A DNA stretch of 64,000 bases, taken from NCBI GenBank assembly GCA_944739405.2, contig OX123200.2, positions 4,852,761 through 4,916,760 of the forward strand, in the 5' to 3' direction. A program made the position numbers and the translations under genes. This DNA is from Euclidia mi. Its lineage: Eukaryota; Arthropoda; Insecta; Lepidoptera; Erebidae. Shown piece by piece: positions 45,771-57,624 of this stretch; position 1 is the first letter of the stretch; the number at the start of each line of letters is the position of its first letter. The notes below the pieces were generated by a model. The model had not been told where the DNA came from, did no database searches, and saw only the letters and a list, made by a program, of their open reading frames with translations.

Positions 45771-47081
45771 CCAAGAATCGCAAGGCTGTGTTGGAAGCCT
45801 TCGGGCGGTCTGAGAACGTCGTTTTCTTTAGATTTCTCTTCAAAATGGTCTTCCACGGCCGCCTTTATCTCACTGTCGTCCGCAAATCTTCGTTCCCGCA
45901 ACTCCTTTTTTAAATTTGAAAAAAGGAAATAGTCACTGGTAGCCAGGTCCGGACTATAGGGTGGGTGGTCCATTTTACGTGAATCCCGTAGCTTTCAAGG
46001 CAGCCCTCGCAACCCGAGCGGTGTGAACGGGTGCGTTGTCTTGCAAAAACAGCACTCCGTGCGCCAACTTGCCGCGTCTTTTCTGTACGAATGCCTCATG
46101 TGCCTGACCTATTTTTTATTTTTATTTATAGACTCACGCCTGTATCCCCGAAGGGGTAGGCAGAGGTGTAATATTACACCCACATTGCGCCATGAATTTC
46201 TAGGTCCCACGTAATAGGGGGCGAGCCTATTGCCATACCGGGCACATTACCAGACTCCGTGCTGCTACTGAGAATTTCCTAACGGAAAAACCCAATAACA
46301 CTTTTGCCCGACCCGGGAATCGAACCCGAGACCTCCCAATCCCACGCGCACATTTATGCCGCGAGACCAACGAGGTAGTCACCTAATAAATTAGCATAAT
46401 GCTGACCATTCATTGTAGTAGGCAAGTAATCAATCAGCAAAATTCCTTCGCTATCCCAGAAAATGGTAGCCATAAGCTTCGTAGCCGACTTTTCCACTTG
46501 AAACTTGTTTGGTGGCTTTTCTCCCTTTTTTATCCACTGCATTGACTCTTGTTTGGACTCGAGATCATACTGACGGATCCATGTTTTATCAACAGTCACA
46601 ATACGGTTACAAATTTCGTCTAAATTTGCCTGACACAACTCTAAAAAGTCTTTACAACTCTCCGATCGTCGGAACTTGTCGAGCGGTGTGAGCATTCGCG
46701 GGACCCAACGCGTACAATATTTTTTCATATGCAAATGTTCGTGTAAGATCTCTCCATTTCGATCTTTGCTGATCTGTAGTTCTTCCGCTATCTGCAACAA
46801 TTTAATTCTACGATCAGCCAGAACTAATTTTTCAACTTTTCTCACGTTTTCTTCGGTGACGACCGTCACTGGGCGGCCCGGGCGGGGGTCGTCTTCACAG
46901 GTCTCTCTTCCTAGTTGAAATAGACCAGGCCATTTTTTACCATTGTATACGATGGGGCAGAATCTTGAAGAACCGATGACATCTCTTTAAAAATGTCTTT
47001 CGGCGTATTTCCTTTCTTAACAAGGAATTTAACCACAGCGCGGTGCTCCAAATTGCGAGAAGTTGCAGTTTCAGTGGACAT
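45771..47081 (-). pseudogene. Mariner transposase pseudogene carrying a SINE
   Basis: The ATG at 47081 opens MSTETATSRNLEHRAVVKFL, with a stop after about 55 codons. Further pieces: NVRKVEKLVLADRRIKLLQIAEEL (46840 region), TVDKTWIRQYDLE (first catalytic Asp), FWDSEGILLIDYLP, LFLQDNAPVHTA (about 46030-46065), and YSPDLATSDYFLF (about 45955), the third Asp in mariner D34D-type spacing. Several frameshifts and stops break it, and a family A SINE sits at 46127-46380 within the catalytic domain. No clear terminal repeats were seen. Confidence 0.8.
46127..46380 (-). repeat. tRNA-derived SINE, family A, inside the mariner
   Basis: Tail side: TTATAGACTCACGCC...CCCCGAAGGGGTAGGCAGAGG. Head side: GGAATCGAACCC...CGCGAGACCAACGAGGTAGTC. 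AGGTGAC and AGGTCAG, on the minus strand at the two borders, may be the diverged target duplication. Removing the SINE rejoins the mariner reading direction. Confidence 0.88.
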
Positions 47082-47335
47082 GGGGTGATGTTGTTCGTTC
47101 CGGGGTTGAAATGTTAATGAAGTAATTTTTTTTTTATATATTTATACTACAAATGAGTCACGTAACTTGTGGTATCAGTAATGAGACGATAAGTCATCGC
47201 TAAGTAGCTTAAGCCGCGAACTTATCAGCCGCCCCTCGTATGACACAACCCTATTGTACCATCGCATTATCATGTCTCAATGACACCCAAAACTTTCGTG
47301 CCGGAGCCTGGGCCCACTTTCTAGTCTAACCAGCA
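47082..47335. other. Unassigned DNA upstream of the mariner
   Basis: It may contain the mariner 5' UTR and terminal repeat, but I could not identify it. Confidence 0.3.
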
Positions 47336-47581
47336 GGCCGATTCAGAATGTCACGACAAGTAATCGTACGATATGTCAAATTATTGTCCTCGTCTTTTAG
47401 CCGCCTATCAGAGATATTTTGAACAAATATTCATTGCATTCGGATTATTTATTAATTTACTTCATACTGAATGCATAAAATTGATAGGAAATGCGATAGT
47501 TTTGACAAAAAATTAGGTAGCCCGTTTGACAATTAACGGAATCGAATGTCAAATGAGATATCGAAAGATTCTGAATCGGCC
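47336..47581. mobile_element. MITE with GGCCGATTCAGAAT terminal repeats
   Basis: GGCCGATTCAGAAT at 47336 and its complement ending at 47581. The arms continue imperfectly (CGATATGTCAAAT against CGATATCTCATTTGACAT). It is about 246 bp with no coding content, and no clean target duplication was found. Confidence 0.65.
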
Positions 47582-47940
47582 CCCAGATTAGACAGAATAT
47601 TAGCTTCTCCACAGAGCGACTGCTGTTTCACGTCTGCAAGTCAAAGAAGTATCGATATTGCATGGCTTTCCATTCGAGGATACCGACGACGATACCCATA
47701 ATGAGTGTCAAATGTCTTCATGACAGCCGGGATCGATAAGTTGACGTGCTCTCTGAGGCACGGGACAAACGATAATTTATATTATTTATTAGTGCCTTAG
47801 TGTTTAGTAGCCATAAACGTTTCTACATATATCTTGGCGGTTTTAATAGGTCAAAATCATTTATTCATCTAGGCCACAAAGTGACACTTATGACCGTCAA
47901 AATTGAAGTTAATTACTTAATTATTCTACATTTACATTTA
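47582..47940. other. Unassigned DNA
   Basis: Includes CGATACCGACGACGATACC-like short repeats near 47680. No gene is recognised. Confidence 0.3.
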
Positions 47941-49075
47941 CTGCCATTTAGCAACAGTATACTAGGTCATTACCTATGAAATTGCCGTTTTCCATGAAAT
48001 AAATGCGCATTTTTTTTCTATAGTTTTTACTTCTATTAATCAAAATAATCACCCATGCAATCAATGCATCTTTGCGAACGCATTGGTAGCTTATTGATGT
48101 TCTACTTCTTGAAGAAATCAGCTGGACGGGAGGCACAAATTCTTCAAAGGCATTTTGTACTGCCTCTCGGGTATTGAATTTTTTCCCCGCCAAGAAGTTA
48201 TTCAAATTCTAGAAAAAGTAGAAATCTGTAGGCGCAAGGTCTGGTGAGTACGGATGACGGAGAATTTCCAACCCCAGCTCTTGTAGCTTGGAGACCATCT
48301 GCTATGCAGTATGAGGTCGCGCGTTGTCGTGCAGGAGCAGACCAAAGCTGGTTGGAGACGTGCGAGCTTCTCCATCATTGTGTTCAGTTCTTCACAGTAC
48401 ACATCTGCAGTAATGCTCTTACCGTTTGGTAAGAAGCTGTGATGAATTACACCGGCGTTAGCCCATCAAACAGTGACCATCACTTTTCTAGGGGTATGTT
48501 TTCGTTTAGGGCATTGTTTGGGTGCTGAACCAGGGTCCAACCAACTTGCTGAGTGCTCACAATTGTCGAACAGGATCCATTTCTCGTCACAAGTACCTAA
48601 CAATGCGGTTCAAAATTCCTTCATTTATATGCCTGTTGAGCAATGCAAGGCACGTCTCGATGCGTACTTCGCGCTGGCGATCATTAAGTTCGTGGAGTAC
48701 CCATTTGTCAAGCTCTTTTACCTTGCCAATTTGACACAATTGGACCAATATTGTTTTGATGCTAACGTCGAAAGCTACTGCTAATTCAGCCGTAGATTGA
48801 GTATCATCATCTTTCACAATCGCCATTAATTCGTCATTGTCGACCAAAGTTTTTGGACGACCACGGGGTTCATTTTTCAGGTCAAAATTTCCAGAACGGA
48901 TGCGGGCAAACCAATAACGGGTGGTGCGTTCGTTTGTAGTGTTCGCTCCGTAAACGTCGTTGATGTTGCGTGCCGCTTGTGCTGCTTCGCTGCCACGACG
49001 ACGGTATTCATACTCCATAATTATTCGAATTTTTATCGTATCCATGATGAAGAAAAATGTTCGAATGCGATGAAA
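47941..49075 (-). pseudogene. Second mariner transposase pseudogene (SETMAR-type subfamily)
   Basis: On the minus strand, 49045-48587 reads RIIMEYEYRRRGSEAAQAA, INDVYGANTTNERTTRYWF, FDLKNEPRGRPKTLVDNDEL and then SIKTILVQLCQIGKVKELDKWV, the N-terminal DNA-binding half of mariners of the type that gave rise to SETMAR. The catalytic half (48586-47948) is broken into several frames with no intact DD34D. It is unrelated at the detailed level to the mariner at 45771. Confidence 0.8.
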
Positions 49076-49754
49076 AGGTAACACTAACTATTAAACAAAT
49101 GACGATGTTAGAATAAAGAATTCCATGTTATTAAAATGAAATTAATTTTAAAGTAAAAATATCAGCCAAATAAAGAATATTTGCCATTGCGGCAGAACGG
49201 CAATTTCGTAGGTAAAGACCTGTTATTATGCAATTATGCCCTTAACTTCAAGAGAGCGTGCCGTGGGTTTTAACTTAAGACCCTCTGCGTAGCAGTATAT
49301 TAGTCTCTCTACTAGGCTACCGCTGCCGAAAATAACATTAACCATTAAATAAAATCTCGACAAAAATAATAATAATAATAATATTTTTTAATACAAAAAA
49401 ATATATTATTATTATTTAATTCGTCATTGTCGAAAAATAAAATTGTTGTTCGGCACAAATCATACAAGCAAGGGACAGTCGGAACAGTGCTATAATTTTT
49501 ATTTAAGCTAATTATGTGGAGTCTCGTTCGTAGCGCCCTCTACTCGCCATTATTTAAATTAACCCGCTTTAGACTTTAGACGGCCTGTGGCGTTTCCCCT
49601 TCCGGTTGAATACGTTGATCGTAAAAGCCTTGTTCCACAATTATTCTAACTTGATTTGTGCTGTTAGATGTGTGAGTACTTTGACGTTCTAGTTTAAAAT
49701 AAGTAAATCGTACAGCCCACCCAAGAATACATACTAATAAATCCGATATTAACA
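49076..49754. other. Unassigned DNA with a SINE remnant and a TAA run
   Basis: A minus-strand GCGGTAGCCTAGT-type SINE head lies at about 49240-49330 (ACCCTCTGCGTAGCAG ... ACTAGGCTACCGCTGCC). An (AAT)n run lies at 49368-49383, with an inverted ATTATTATT at 49412-49420. The frame at 49576-49824 straddles the next MITE and is not supported. Confidence 0.4.
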
Positions 49755-50312
49755 GTAAGGGAGCCCATGAAGGGATTCGGGATTTACTCGAGCGCGTCAG
49801 ATATTGATAGCATCCTTGTCCCACGTATTTTTAATAAAGTAAGAATGTTAATCTGATCGTTTGCATAGTGGAGGTAAGATTTTAAAATGTAAAAAAAAAG
49901 AAAATTAATCGCGTGTGTCAGATTTTCTAAGGTGATGTTAAGTGAATCTAAAAAAGGCTCTCATTGAATAATCTGACGATTTAGGTGTCCCGCAAACCTG
50001 TGGCCATTATTAGAAAGTGCAAATGTTGAATGAGTGAATTCGCCATTCTGAAATACTCAAGCGCGTCAGATTACGATATAATATATGCTTCATCCTAACG
50101 CTCTAGACGTGCTTACTCAAAATCTGACGATTATCTACAGGTATTAAGGCAACAGCTCTGTTTAAAATTTTTGAAAATCTGTAGCCGCTCCCCCGCCGAT
50201 AAAAAATTAAACAATATTAACATTTTATCTTTTTATCATCTAAGTTTTGCAATCCAATAGGTCTCTGTGACGCTCGAGTAAATCCCAATTTAGCATCGTG
50301 GGCTCCCCTACT
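49755..50312. mobile_element. Palindromic-ended element with recurrent GCGTCAGAT motif
   Basis: The arms AGTAAGGGAGCCCA...GGGATTTACTCGAGCG at 49755-49800 and their complement at 50265-50312 pair over about 46 bp with a few differences. Inside, the motif CTC(G/A)AGCGCGTCAGAT or its complement ATCTGACG recurs at about 49790, 49850, 49917, 49968, 50055, 50112 and 50268. No ORF. I do not know this family. Confidence 0.7.
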
Positions 50313-51777
50313 ATAAAGTTGTTAGTATTTCACGTGGAAAAGTCTGAACGGGTACTGATTAAACTTCCCCGTTATGTAGCTTATAGAACAGAAAAAGACA
50401 TACCTTTTTTCCATTTAACTAAAAAATAAAAATAAAATTAAAGAAAAAAAATATTCAAAAAGAAAATTAAATAGTACATTTTAATACACACACATGAAAA
50501 TATAGCTTATTACACTATTCATTGAACACCTGTGTCTAAACTAGATAAATAAATATCTGTACTTCAGACAGCAGCGCTCTTCCTAAAATAATTTTACATA
50601 TTGATAAGCAAACACATGTCATATTAATCAATAATTACATAAAATAAGAGAAAAAGAAAGTAATAATAGATTTTTGTAGTGTAAGCCCTCCTAACTAACA
50701 CCAACACGACAGAAGTCGCGGGGAAAACTAGTCTATATATTTAAAACATAAATGGCTGTAAAGCCTCAGCTACAAAAGTTAGAAACATGAAATTTGAACA
50801 GTGGATTCTTTCATAACGGAGGCACCTCAGAAGGGTATTTAAATATTAGACTGTTGGACTAGAAGGTATAATAGGGGTTTGATAGTTTGCTTGATGATTT
50901 ACCGATTTCGAAGGTACTACAAAATGCGGGTAAGAACAAGTACACAATGATACTCATTCGTGAGTCACGTTTGTCAAAGATGGGTTTATCGGTGCTTGTG
51001 TCGGTATCATGACCATTGCAGGCGACTCAAAGTGCCCGATACGATTTCAGTGTACACTTTATAATTCAGTACAAAGTTGTACTGATAAGGCTTGTAAATG
51101 AGACGTCTTATCAGGTGGGAGGGAGTAATCGGCGCGGAAAGTGATGACGTCACCAGCAGCGAAGATTATGGAGCTGACTATGATTTTATATACAACAGTA
51201 GACTGCGGCTTCGTCTGCTTTTTAGAAGTGAGAGACATTTCTTTTCAAGTGCGATAAAAGATTTTTTTTTCGACTGGAATGTTGATCTTATAGTTATGCC
51301 CGGTAGGCCCGGACTTTACTTCATTCATATTTATTAAGACTACACGTAAAGCGTAATGGTTTAACCGTCGGTCGAAATAAGGAATTATAACAGTTTGCAG
51401 AACAAACTGTAATAATTAGCATTCACATGATTTAATGTTTTTCATATTTTTTTTAAATTTCTTAGTCCTTGAAGTCGGTATCATTTTGCAGTTTCTCGGT
51501 GGAGACAACATGCATACAATATAATATCTACCAGGTGTATAAGAAACACTCGAGAAAGCCACTTAAATAACAGAGGCATCGAGATCAATTATGATGATAG
51601 GGGCAGTATTGGCAACGTCAAATACTCTGATGTTGGCGCACGGCCATTATTATTTTAAACTCAAGATTTTATCCAAGTGGAACGCTGCGGCAAGAAAATT
51701 ACTTTCTTGTCATATAGAGGCAATCGTCTAACAAGCAAATATTTGAGTATAATATTGCAGGTAATGTTATAGAATCT
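50313..51777. other. Mostly unassigned, with a Helitron 3' end
   Basis: GAAGTCGCGGGGAAAACTAG|T ending at 50731 has the form of an insect Helitron 3' terminus (GC-rich hairpin followed by CTAG). Its 5' end was not located. A 79-codon frame at 51098-51337 has no family features. Confidence 0.4.
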
Positions 51778-51912
<135 letters not shown>

Positions 51913-52442
51913 AACTCTATTTTTTTTATTCTTTACTATTTGCAGTTATAGATCTGCTACTTTATGATTATTAGTATAGTAATTTCTATTATATTTACAA
52001 GAATGAGAGTCCTTACGTAACAATATTAATATAGCTCCCTCTCCTCTTTAATAAAAAATATTCAAGCAGTTCTTTCGTTGAGACTATAGCTGATTATATT
52101 AGGATTTTTTTTCTGTACGAAGAACTCACCGCTAAGGAACTACTTCAGGTTGACTGCCAGTTTCTTTAAAGAAGAAACACATGCATACTATCCAAAATTA
52201 AAACCGTTCCAAGCATATCGCTAACTATAAAATTTTAGGACATAACTAATGAGGTAATAAAATATTCATATTTTATCAAAACAAAAGACTTTGAAACGTG
52301 ATGAAGTTGACGGGTGTCGAAAACTTGATGCTTCTTCATAACTTTTACAATTTTTCACCGGTGATACTCAAACCTGTCTTCAGGGTTTACTGAAGGGAGA
52401 ATTCTGCGGACATGGAGTACCTAGTGGAACACTTTAGAAATA
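51913..52442. other. Unassigned AT-rich DNA
   Basis: No gene or repeat recognised up to the Helitron at 52443. Confidence 0.3.
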
Positions 52443-54507
52443 TCTATAATATAAAAATGAATCGCAAAATGTGTTGGTAAGCGCAAAACTCAACAACGCC
52501 TGGACCAATTTGGCCAATTCTTTTTTTTAAATGTTCGCTGTCGTTCAAAGATGGTTTTTACGGCGAGAAAAATTCTAATAATTGCCGGAAAAACCCTAAA
52601 AACAGCCCTTTTCTTTTTTACATACAAAAGTTTTCTAACTAAAACGTAGAGTAAATTTGTAATTTATTACCGCTGCATAAAGTTCAAATTCGCGTGCGCG
52701 TTGATATACTTCTTTGTTTGATGGCAGTTTTGACAGGTTTCCGGACCTGAAGTCTCAGTGCTGCCGCTCAGCGGGCTTCATGTCAGAGGAAACCCATTGA
52801 TAATCCCTACATATTATTATAAATTCGAAATTGTGTATGTATGTATGTTCCGTTTTCGCGCTAAAACGGCTGAACCAATTTTGTTGAATTTTAATAGAGA
52901 TACATATATTGGACCGTGGAGACGGATATAGGCTACCATAAGTTGTAAAAATTAAACTGGGAGGGATTGTAGGGAGAGTAGAAGTTTGTACGGCACAAAT
53001 TTACCTCTTGGAAGTAAGAACGCATGCGCTGATAATTGATTGCTGCACATGTGCTATCGCATATCTGTCAGTACTGTCACGTCATACCTACATAATGTCA
53101 CAACATCTATTTCGTGATCAAAAATGGCGGAAATCAAAGATGGCGGAAGGGATCTTTTTAAAGTCGATATGGGTATCGTCTCCGATATTTTAAGGAATGG
53201 GGAATTTAAAAACACCATCTATTTCGTGATCAAAGATGGCGGATGGGAATTTTTTTTTAAATCAATATGGGTATCGTCTCCGCTATTTAAAGGGATGGGG
53301 AATCCAAATACAACATCTATTTCGTGATTCAAGATGGCGGATGGGAAATCAAAGATGGTGGATGGGAAAATTTTTTAAATTCAATATGGGTATCGTTTCT
53401 GATGATTTAAGGGATGGTGAATCCAAATACAACATCTATTTCGTGATCAAAGATGGCCGATAGGAAATCAAAGATGGCGGACGGGGTTTTTTTTAAAGTC
53501 GATATGGGTATCGTCTTCGATATTTTAAGGAATGGGGAATTTAAAAACACCATCTATTTCGTGATCAAAGATGGCGGATGGGAAATTAAAAAAAAATCAA
53601 TATGGGTATCGTCTCCGCTGTTTAAAGGGATGGGGAATCCAAATACGACATATATTTCGTGATTCAAGATGGCGGATGGGAAATCAAAGATGGCGGATGG
53701 GAAAAATTTAAAAAGTCAATATGGGTATCGTCTCTGATGATTTAAGGGATGGTGAATCCAAATACGACATCTATTTCGTGATCAAAGATGGCGGATAGGA
53801 AATCAAAGATGGCGGACGGGATTTAAAAAAAAAAAACAATATGGGTATCGTCTCCGATTTTCAAAGGGATGGGGAATCCAAATACAACATCTATTTCGTG
53901 ATTCAAGATGGCGGAGGGGCAATCAAAGATGGCGGATGGGAAAAATTTAAAAAGTCAATATGGCTATCGTCTCTGATGATTTAAGGGATGGTGAACCCAA
54001 ATACAACATCTATTTCGTGATCAAAGATGGCGGATAGGAAATCAAAGATGGCGGACGGGATTTAAAAAAAAAACAATATGGGTATCGTCTCCGATTTTCA
54101 AAGGGATGGGGAATCCAAATACAAAATCTATTTCGTGATTCAAGAGGGCGGAGGGCCAATCCAAGATGGCGGTTGGGAAAAATTTAAAAAATCAATATGG
54201 GTATCGTCTCTGATGATTTAAGGGATGGCGAATCCAAATACAACATCTATTTCGTGATCAAAGATGGCGGATAGGAAATCAAAGATGGCGGACGGGATTT
54301 TTTTTTAAAGTCGATGTGGGTATCGTCTCAGATATTTTAAGGAATGGGGAATTCAATATTATTTAAAAATCTATGTCATCATTTATAGACTCTGAAATGA
54401 TAAGAGATTAAGCTCTAAGTCAATGGTAACTTTGGAAAAGGGGCTGTGAAAAAGGGAATTAAATAAAAACTCTTAAAAAGCGATACTGAGTTCGCCGGGT
54501 CAGCTAG
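52443..54507 (+). mobile_element. Helitron carrying a minisatellite, probably composite
   Basis: The 5' end A|TCTATAATATAAAAATGAATCGCAAAATGTG and the 3' end GTTCGCCGGGTCAGCTAG|T are forms I recognise from insect Helitrons. A second typical 5' end (TCCCTACATATTATTATAAATTCG, then CTAAAACGGCTGAACCAATTTTG) begins at about 52801, so two elements are nested or abutted, sharing or competing for the 3' end. No Rep or helicase gene is present. The minisatellite fills 53100-54350. Confidence 0.7.
53100..54350 (+). repeat. AAGATGGCGGA minisatellite with higher-order structure
   Basis: Eleven monomers were counted from the phrase TTCGTGAT at 53111, 53223, 53321, 53440, 53558, 53656, 53775, 53895, 54014, 54132 and 54251. 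Spacings are 112, 98, 119, 118, 98, 119, 120, 119, 118 and 119. The 98/119/118 pattern repeats as a 335-bp trimer (53223 to 53558 to 53893). The right half repeats as a dimer of about 238 bp. Each monomer contains AAGATGGCGGA once or twice and TATGG(G/C)TATCGT. Open frames here encode only repeat-derived peptides. Confidence 0.92.
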
Positions 54508-55142
54508 TTTAAAATAAATAAAAAATAAATGAAGAATTATTTGTTGATTTTCCAGTTGCTGGACATATGCCTCTTCTAATTTGCGTCTTCACAATTAACA
54601 TTGTGAGGCAATAGGAGTACTTGGCTTACTATACCGCGCTGGTCACACGCGTTGATTGCGTGTATTGAGGATTATCCGTCTCTTCTCGGTTCGTTCTCTT
54701 ATTTTCCTTAGTCTAGCCTAAAGGCTACCAAGAAGTAAAGTTAAAACTTTACTACTTGAAATGAAACAGAATGGTGACACCTTATAAACTCAATCCATCA
54801 CCACACTTTGTTTATCACCTTCACAGTATAGAAAAAAACCTTTAATTTATTTTACTATTTCATGATCATCTTAGTTTTATATAATAAAAATCCAATCAAA
54901 ACTAACTAAAAAATCCAAACAACAACCGTCAAACTACATCTAAGTACCGACACATTAAAGGCATTCCTGTAAAGAGGTACAGTGTTAAACATCGAGGCCG
55001 TAAATCATTAGCCACGTGGAGTGGTTGAGTGCCGGGAGCCGGCACTTTGCTGCCTCGCCTAGCGCCCTATGTATGTCACACATGCCTCCTGCGAACCGAT
55101 AGGCATACAACTTTATGAGTCAGTTGGGAAATATACTACTTC
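54508..55142. repeat. LINE 3'-end fragment and unassigned DNA
   Basis: At 54550-54680 CCAGTTGCTGGACATATGCCTCTTC...CTATACCGCGCTGGTCAC corresponds to the minus-strand 3' end of the LINE-type repeat seen at 17460 and 18478. The rest is AT-rich and unassigned. Confidence 0.5.
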
Positions 55143-55545
55143 ATGGGGCTTTTATCAATTTCTGATCGCTTGAGAACGTTACTTAGACTTATTTTTAGAG
55201 ACATATGTCCAACACCAAGACATAGAACAGGTTTCGCCAGACGCCAGCTTTATATTGTAAGCTCACTTCTTTACAAAAGCGTTTGTAAAAACATAGACAT
55301 CGACAAGCTAAATACCCATGAAGCCAAGATTAAATTGTAAAACTGGTTTTATACTCTAGATTACTCTCGCACTGAGGCGCTACTATCCTTCCCTCAGTAG
55401 TCAGACACATACTCAGGTCACTAAAATACATTATCGACACACATACCCGCATACACATTCACAACAAAATCAAAATTATATACACACACACACACGTACA
55501 CATGCGCACCACTTGCACCCACAGGCACACACCACACACACACAC

Positions 55546-55594
<49 letters not shown>

Positions 55595-55895
55595 GAGCGC
55601 GCGCGCGCGCACGTACGCACGCACGCACGCACGCACATGCACTAACAACTTCCATTTCACCCGCTTACAAAATAGAAAGAATATTTACAGAAAATTAACA
55701 TACATCACTTAGCAGGAGAACACTGGCTCCTAAGATACAGGTTCTACCCAGTTTAGGAGTCAGGGTTAACACCATCTGATCGCCTTCAAAAATGTAAATC
55801 AAAAGATCCAGAATACCTGTTTACTGTATTATATTTTGCTTCTTGAAACATTGTAAGAAGGGTTTGAAATAAATAAATTATATTATATTATATTA
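55143..55895 (+). repeat. LINE 3' end (CR1/Jockey-like) split by a CA microsatellite
   Basis: 55143-55400 encodes a short stretch (RHRTGFARRQLYIVSSLLYKS, then KIKLKNWFY) resembling the C-terminal end of CR1/Jockey ORF2. 55700-55895 is a matching 3' UTR (CTCCTAAGATACAGGTTCTACC, TTTGAAATAAATAAATTATATTATATTATATT) with an ATATT tail. The microsatellite separates the two. Confidence 0.5.
55484..55640 (+). repeat. (CA)n / (GC) / (ACGC)n compound microsatellite
   Basis: ACACACACAC runs to about 55591, then GCGAGCGCGCGCGCGC, then ACGCACGCACGC. It lies within the LINE 3' region, and all frames over it are simple-sequence peptides. Confidence 0.95.
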
Positions 55896-57624
55896 CATAT
55901 GCTAATAGCTTATGAACGAAGAAAGAGTAGAATCATGTACTGTGTTTCGTATAAGAAATATAGATAGTTTATTTTATTAGCCAGATTGGTGCAATTTGTC
56001 TTAATCCTTCTCATAGTGAAAAGAGACCTGTGCCCAGCGGTGGGACATCCTGTGGATAAGGCTGATATTAATAATGCTTCGTAAATTAATTAATCAATCG
56101 AAGAGATCGACATCATTCCATGTCCTAGGCTCGATGTATTTTTGGGGTCTGTAAAACTTAAATATAGGTCACATACCTACACGTCACCTGCGAACCGAGG
56201 CAAAGTATTTTATGAGTCTGGTACTACTTACAAATCGTGAGTATCAATTTTAAATCATGTTTCAGAATGAAACATGATCAAATTTTTATTTATTTATAAA
56301 ATAAACTTTTGTTCAGGCATATTATTATGTATAGCAGAGTGATTATCATTTAATTCTTACAGCTGGGTCGACTATACATTACGTTCGAAATTACGTCATT
56401 TCGTTTTATAATATAATAAAAAATTATAAATAAAACATCACACAATTTTAAACCACCATCAATATGTTACGAATTACCATCCTTCTCAATATTTCTCCGT
56501 TAGATACCACAAATATAAACACACAAAACAAGCGACCACGCTGTATCCCTCTTTGATTTAAAATGGATTACCACATTCATAATCCATACAACACCATCAC
56601 GCTAACCCCCCACGTAGCCGCAACCCAAACACCCATTGTACCAGGATTATAACAGGTTCGGTGTCCAGTTGAGAAATATTAAACCAATTATTTCCCGATG
56701 CGCCGCAGATTATGCAAATAGATGATCGTTTGCCATGAAAAATTGCCTATAAACGATTTAATACACATAATAGCATTAAAAGATTACTACTACTACTAGA
56801 ACTACTTACTCCATAGAACAAATAAGATACACAAAGACTTGGACTCTGTAGAAATCAACAAGATAAATCAGTTGCAATATTTTTTTTTAAGTTAAAGTTC
56901 AATTCGGTTTGGAACAGCTGATTATTTTCGTGATTTCTACTTTGTTGTTGTTCCCCAGCACAAAGTTTTTCCCCAATGACGAGTACAATCAACCCCTAAC
57001 AGATTTGCACATCTAAAACTAGACATAAGCAATTTAAACGAATTTACTGACCCAACATTTAATAAATCTAAAATTAGCGCCACAATGTCAAAATTTACAA
57101 GCGCCTGTTTTGACCATAACTTATACAGCTCAGCCGTGCTGAGCCCTTTGTTGTGAAAGAATTTATGTGGACCGTCGCCTTACAAACTCACGAATGAAAA
57201 GCAACTCGTTTTAAAATTCATGACGACAACCATCGCAACGTTTGTTGTCTAGAAATGTTTATATTTTATTATCACTACTTTTAAATCCACAATTAGGGAT
57301 AGACTTTTGGAATAAATTGATATACTTTTATACAAAATTATTGTAGCGAAATAATTTCTTTTCTTACTAGAAAAAGTTGTGTATTTCTTCATATAAGTAC
57401 TATGATATTATAATATAACATTTTTGTTACATAGTAATATAATATTTCTACCACATTCACACAACACCATCAAGTCCCAAACTGAGCAAATCACTATGGG
57501 TACTAGACAATGGATAGATTGGCCACAGGCACACACACGCAAAGAAGAAGAATGAAGAGATATTCGTGGTGCCTCAGAGTCAGAGCACCTTCTCTAATTA
57601 GCAGCAACGTAACAACATTTAATT
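55896..57624. other. Long unassigned stretch with two LINE-tail crumbs
   Basis: CTGTGCCCAGCGGTGGGACATC at 56029-56050 followed by GGCTGATATTAATAATG is a LINE 3'-end fragment (plus strand). 57440-57520 is the minus-strand relative of the repeat at 38636. The remaining 1.5 kb is AT-rich with no gene seen. Confidence 0.4.

Noticed and set aside
53124..53662. Overlapping small proteins (DMGIVSDILRNGEFKNT type)
   Set aside because: They are translations of the minisatellite. They start and stop with the repeat period and show no independent coding signal.
53100..54350. CRISPR-like regular repeats
   Set aside because: The units are 98-120 bp with homologous 'spacers', in a eukaryotic Helitron. 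There is no repeat-spacer contrast and no cas gene.
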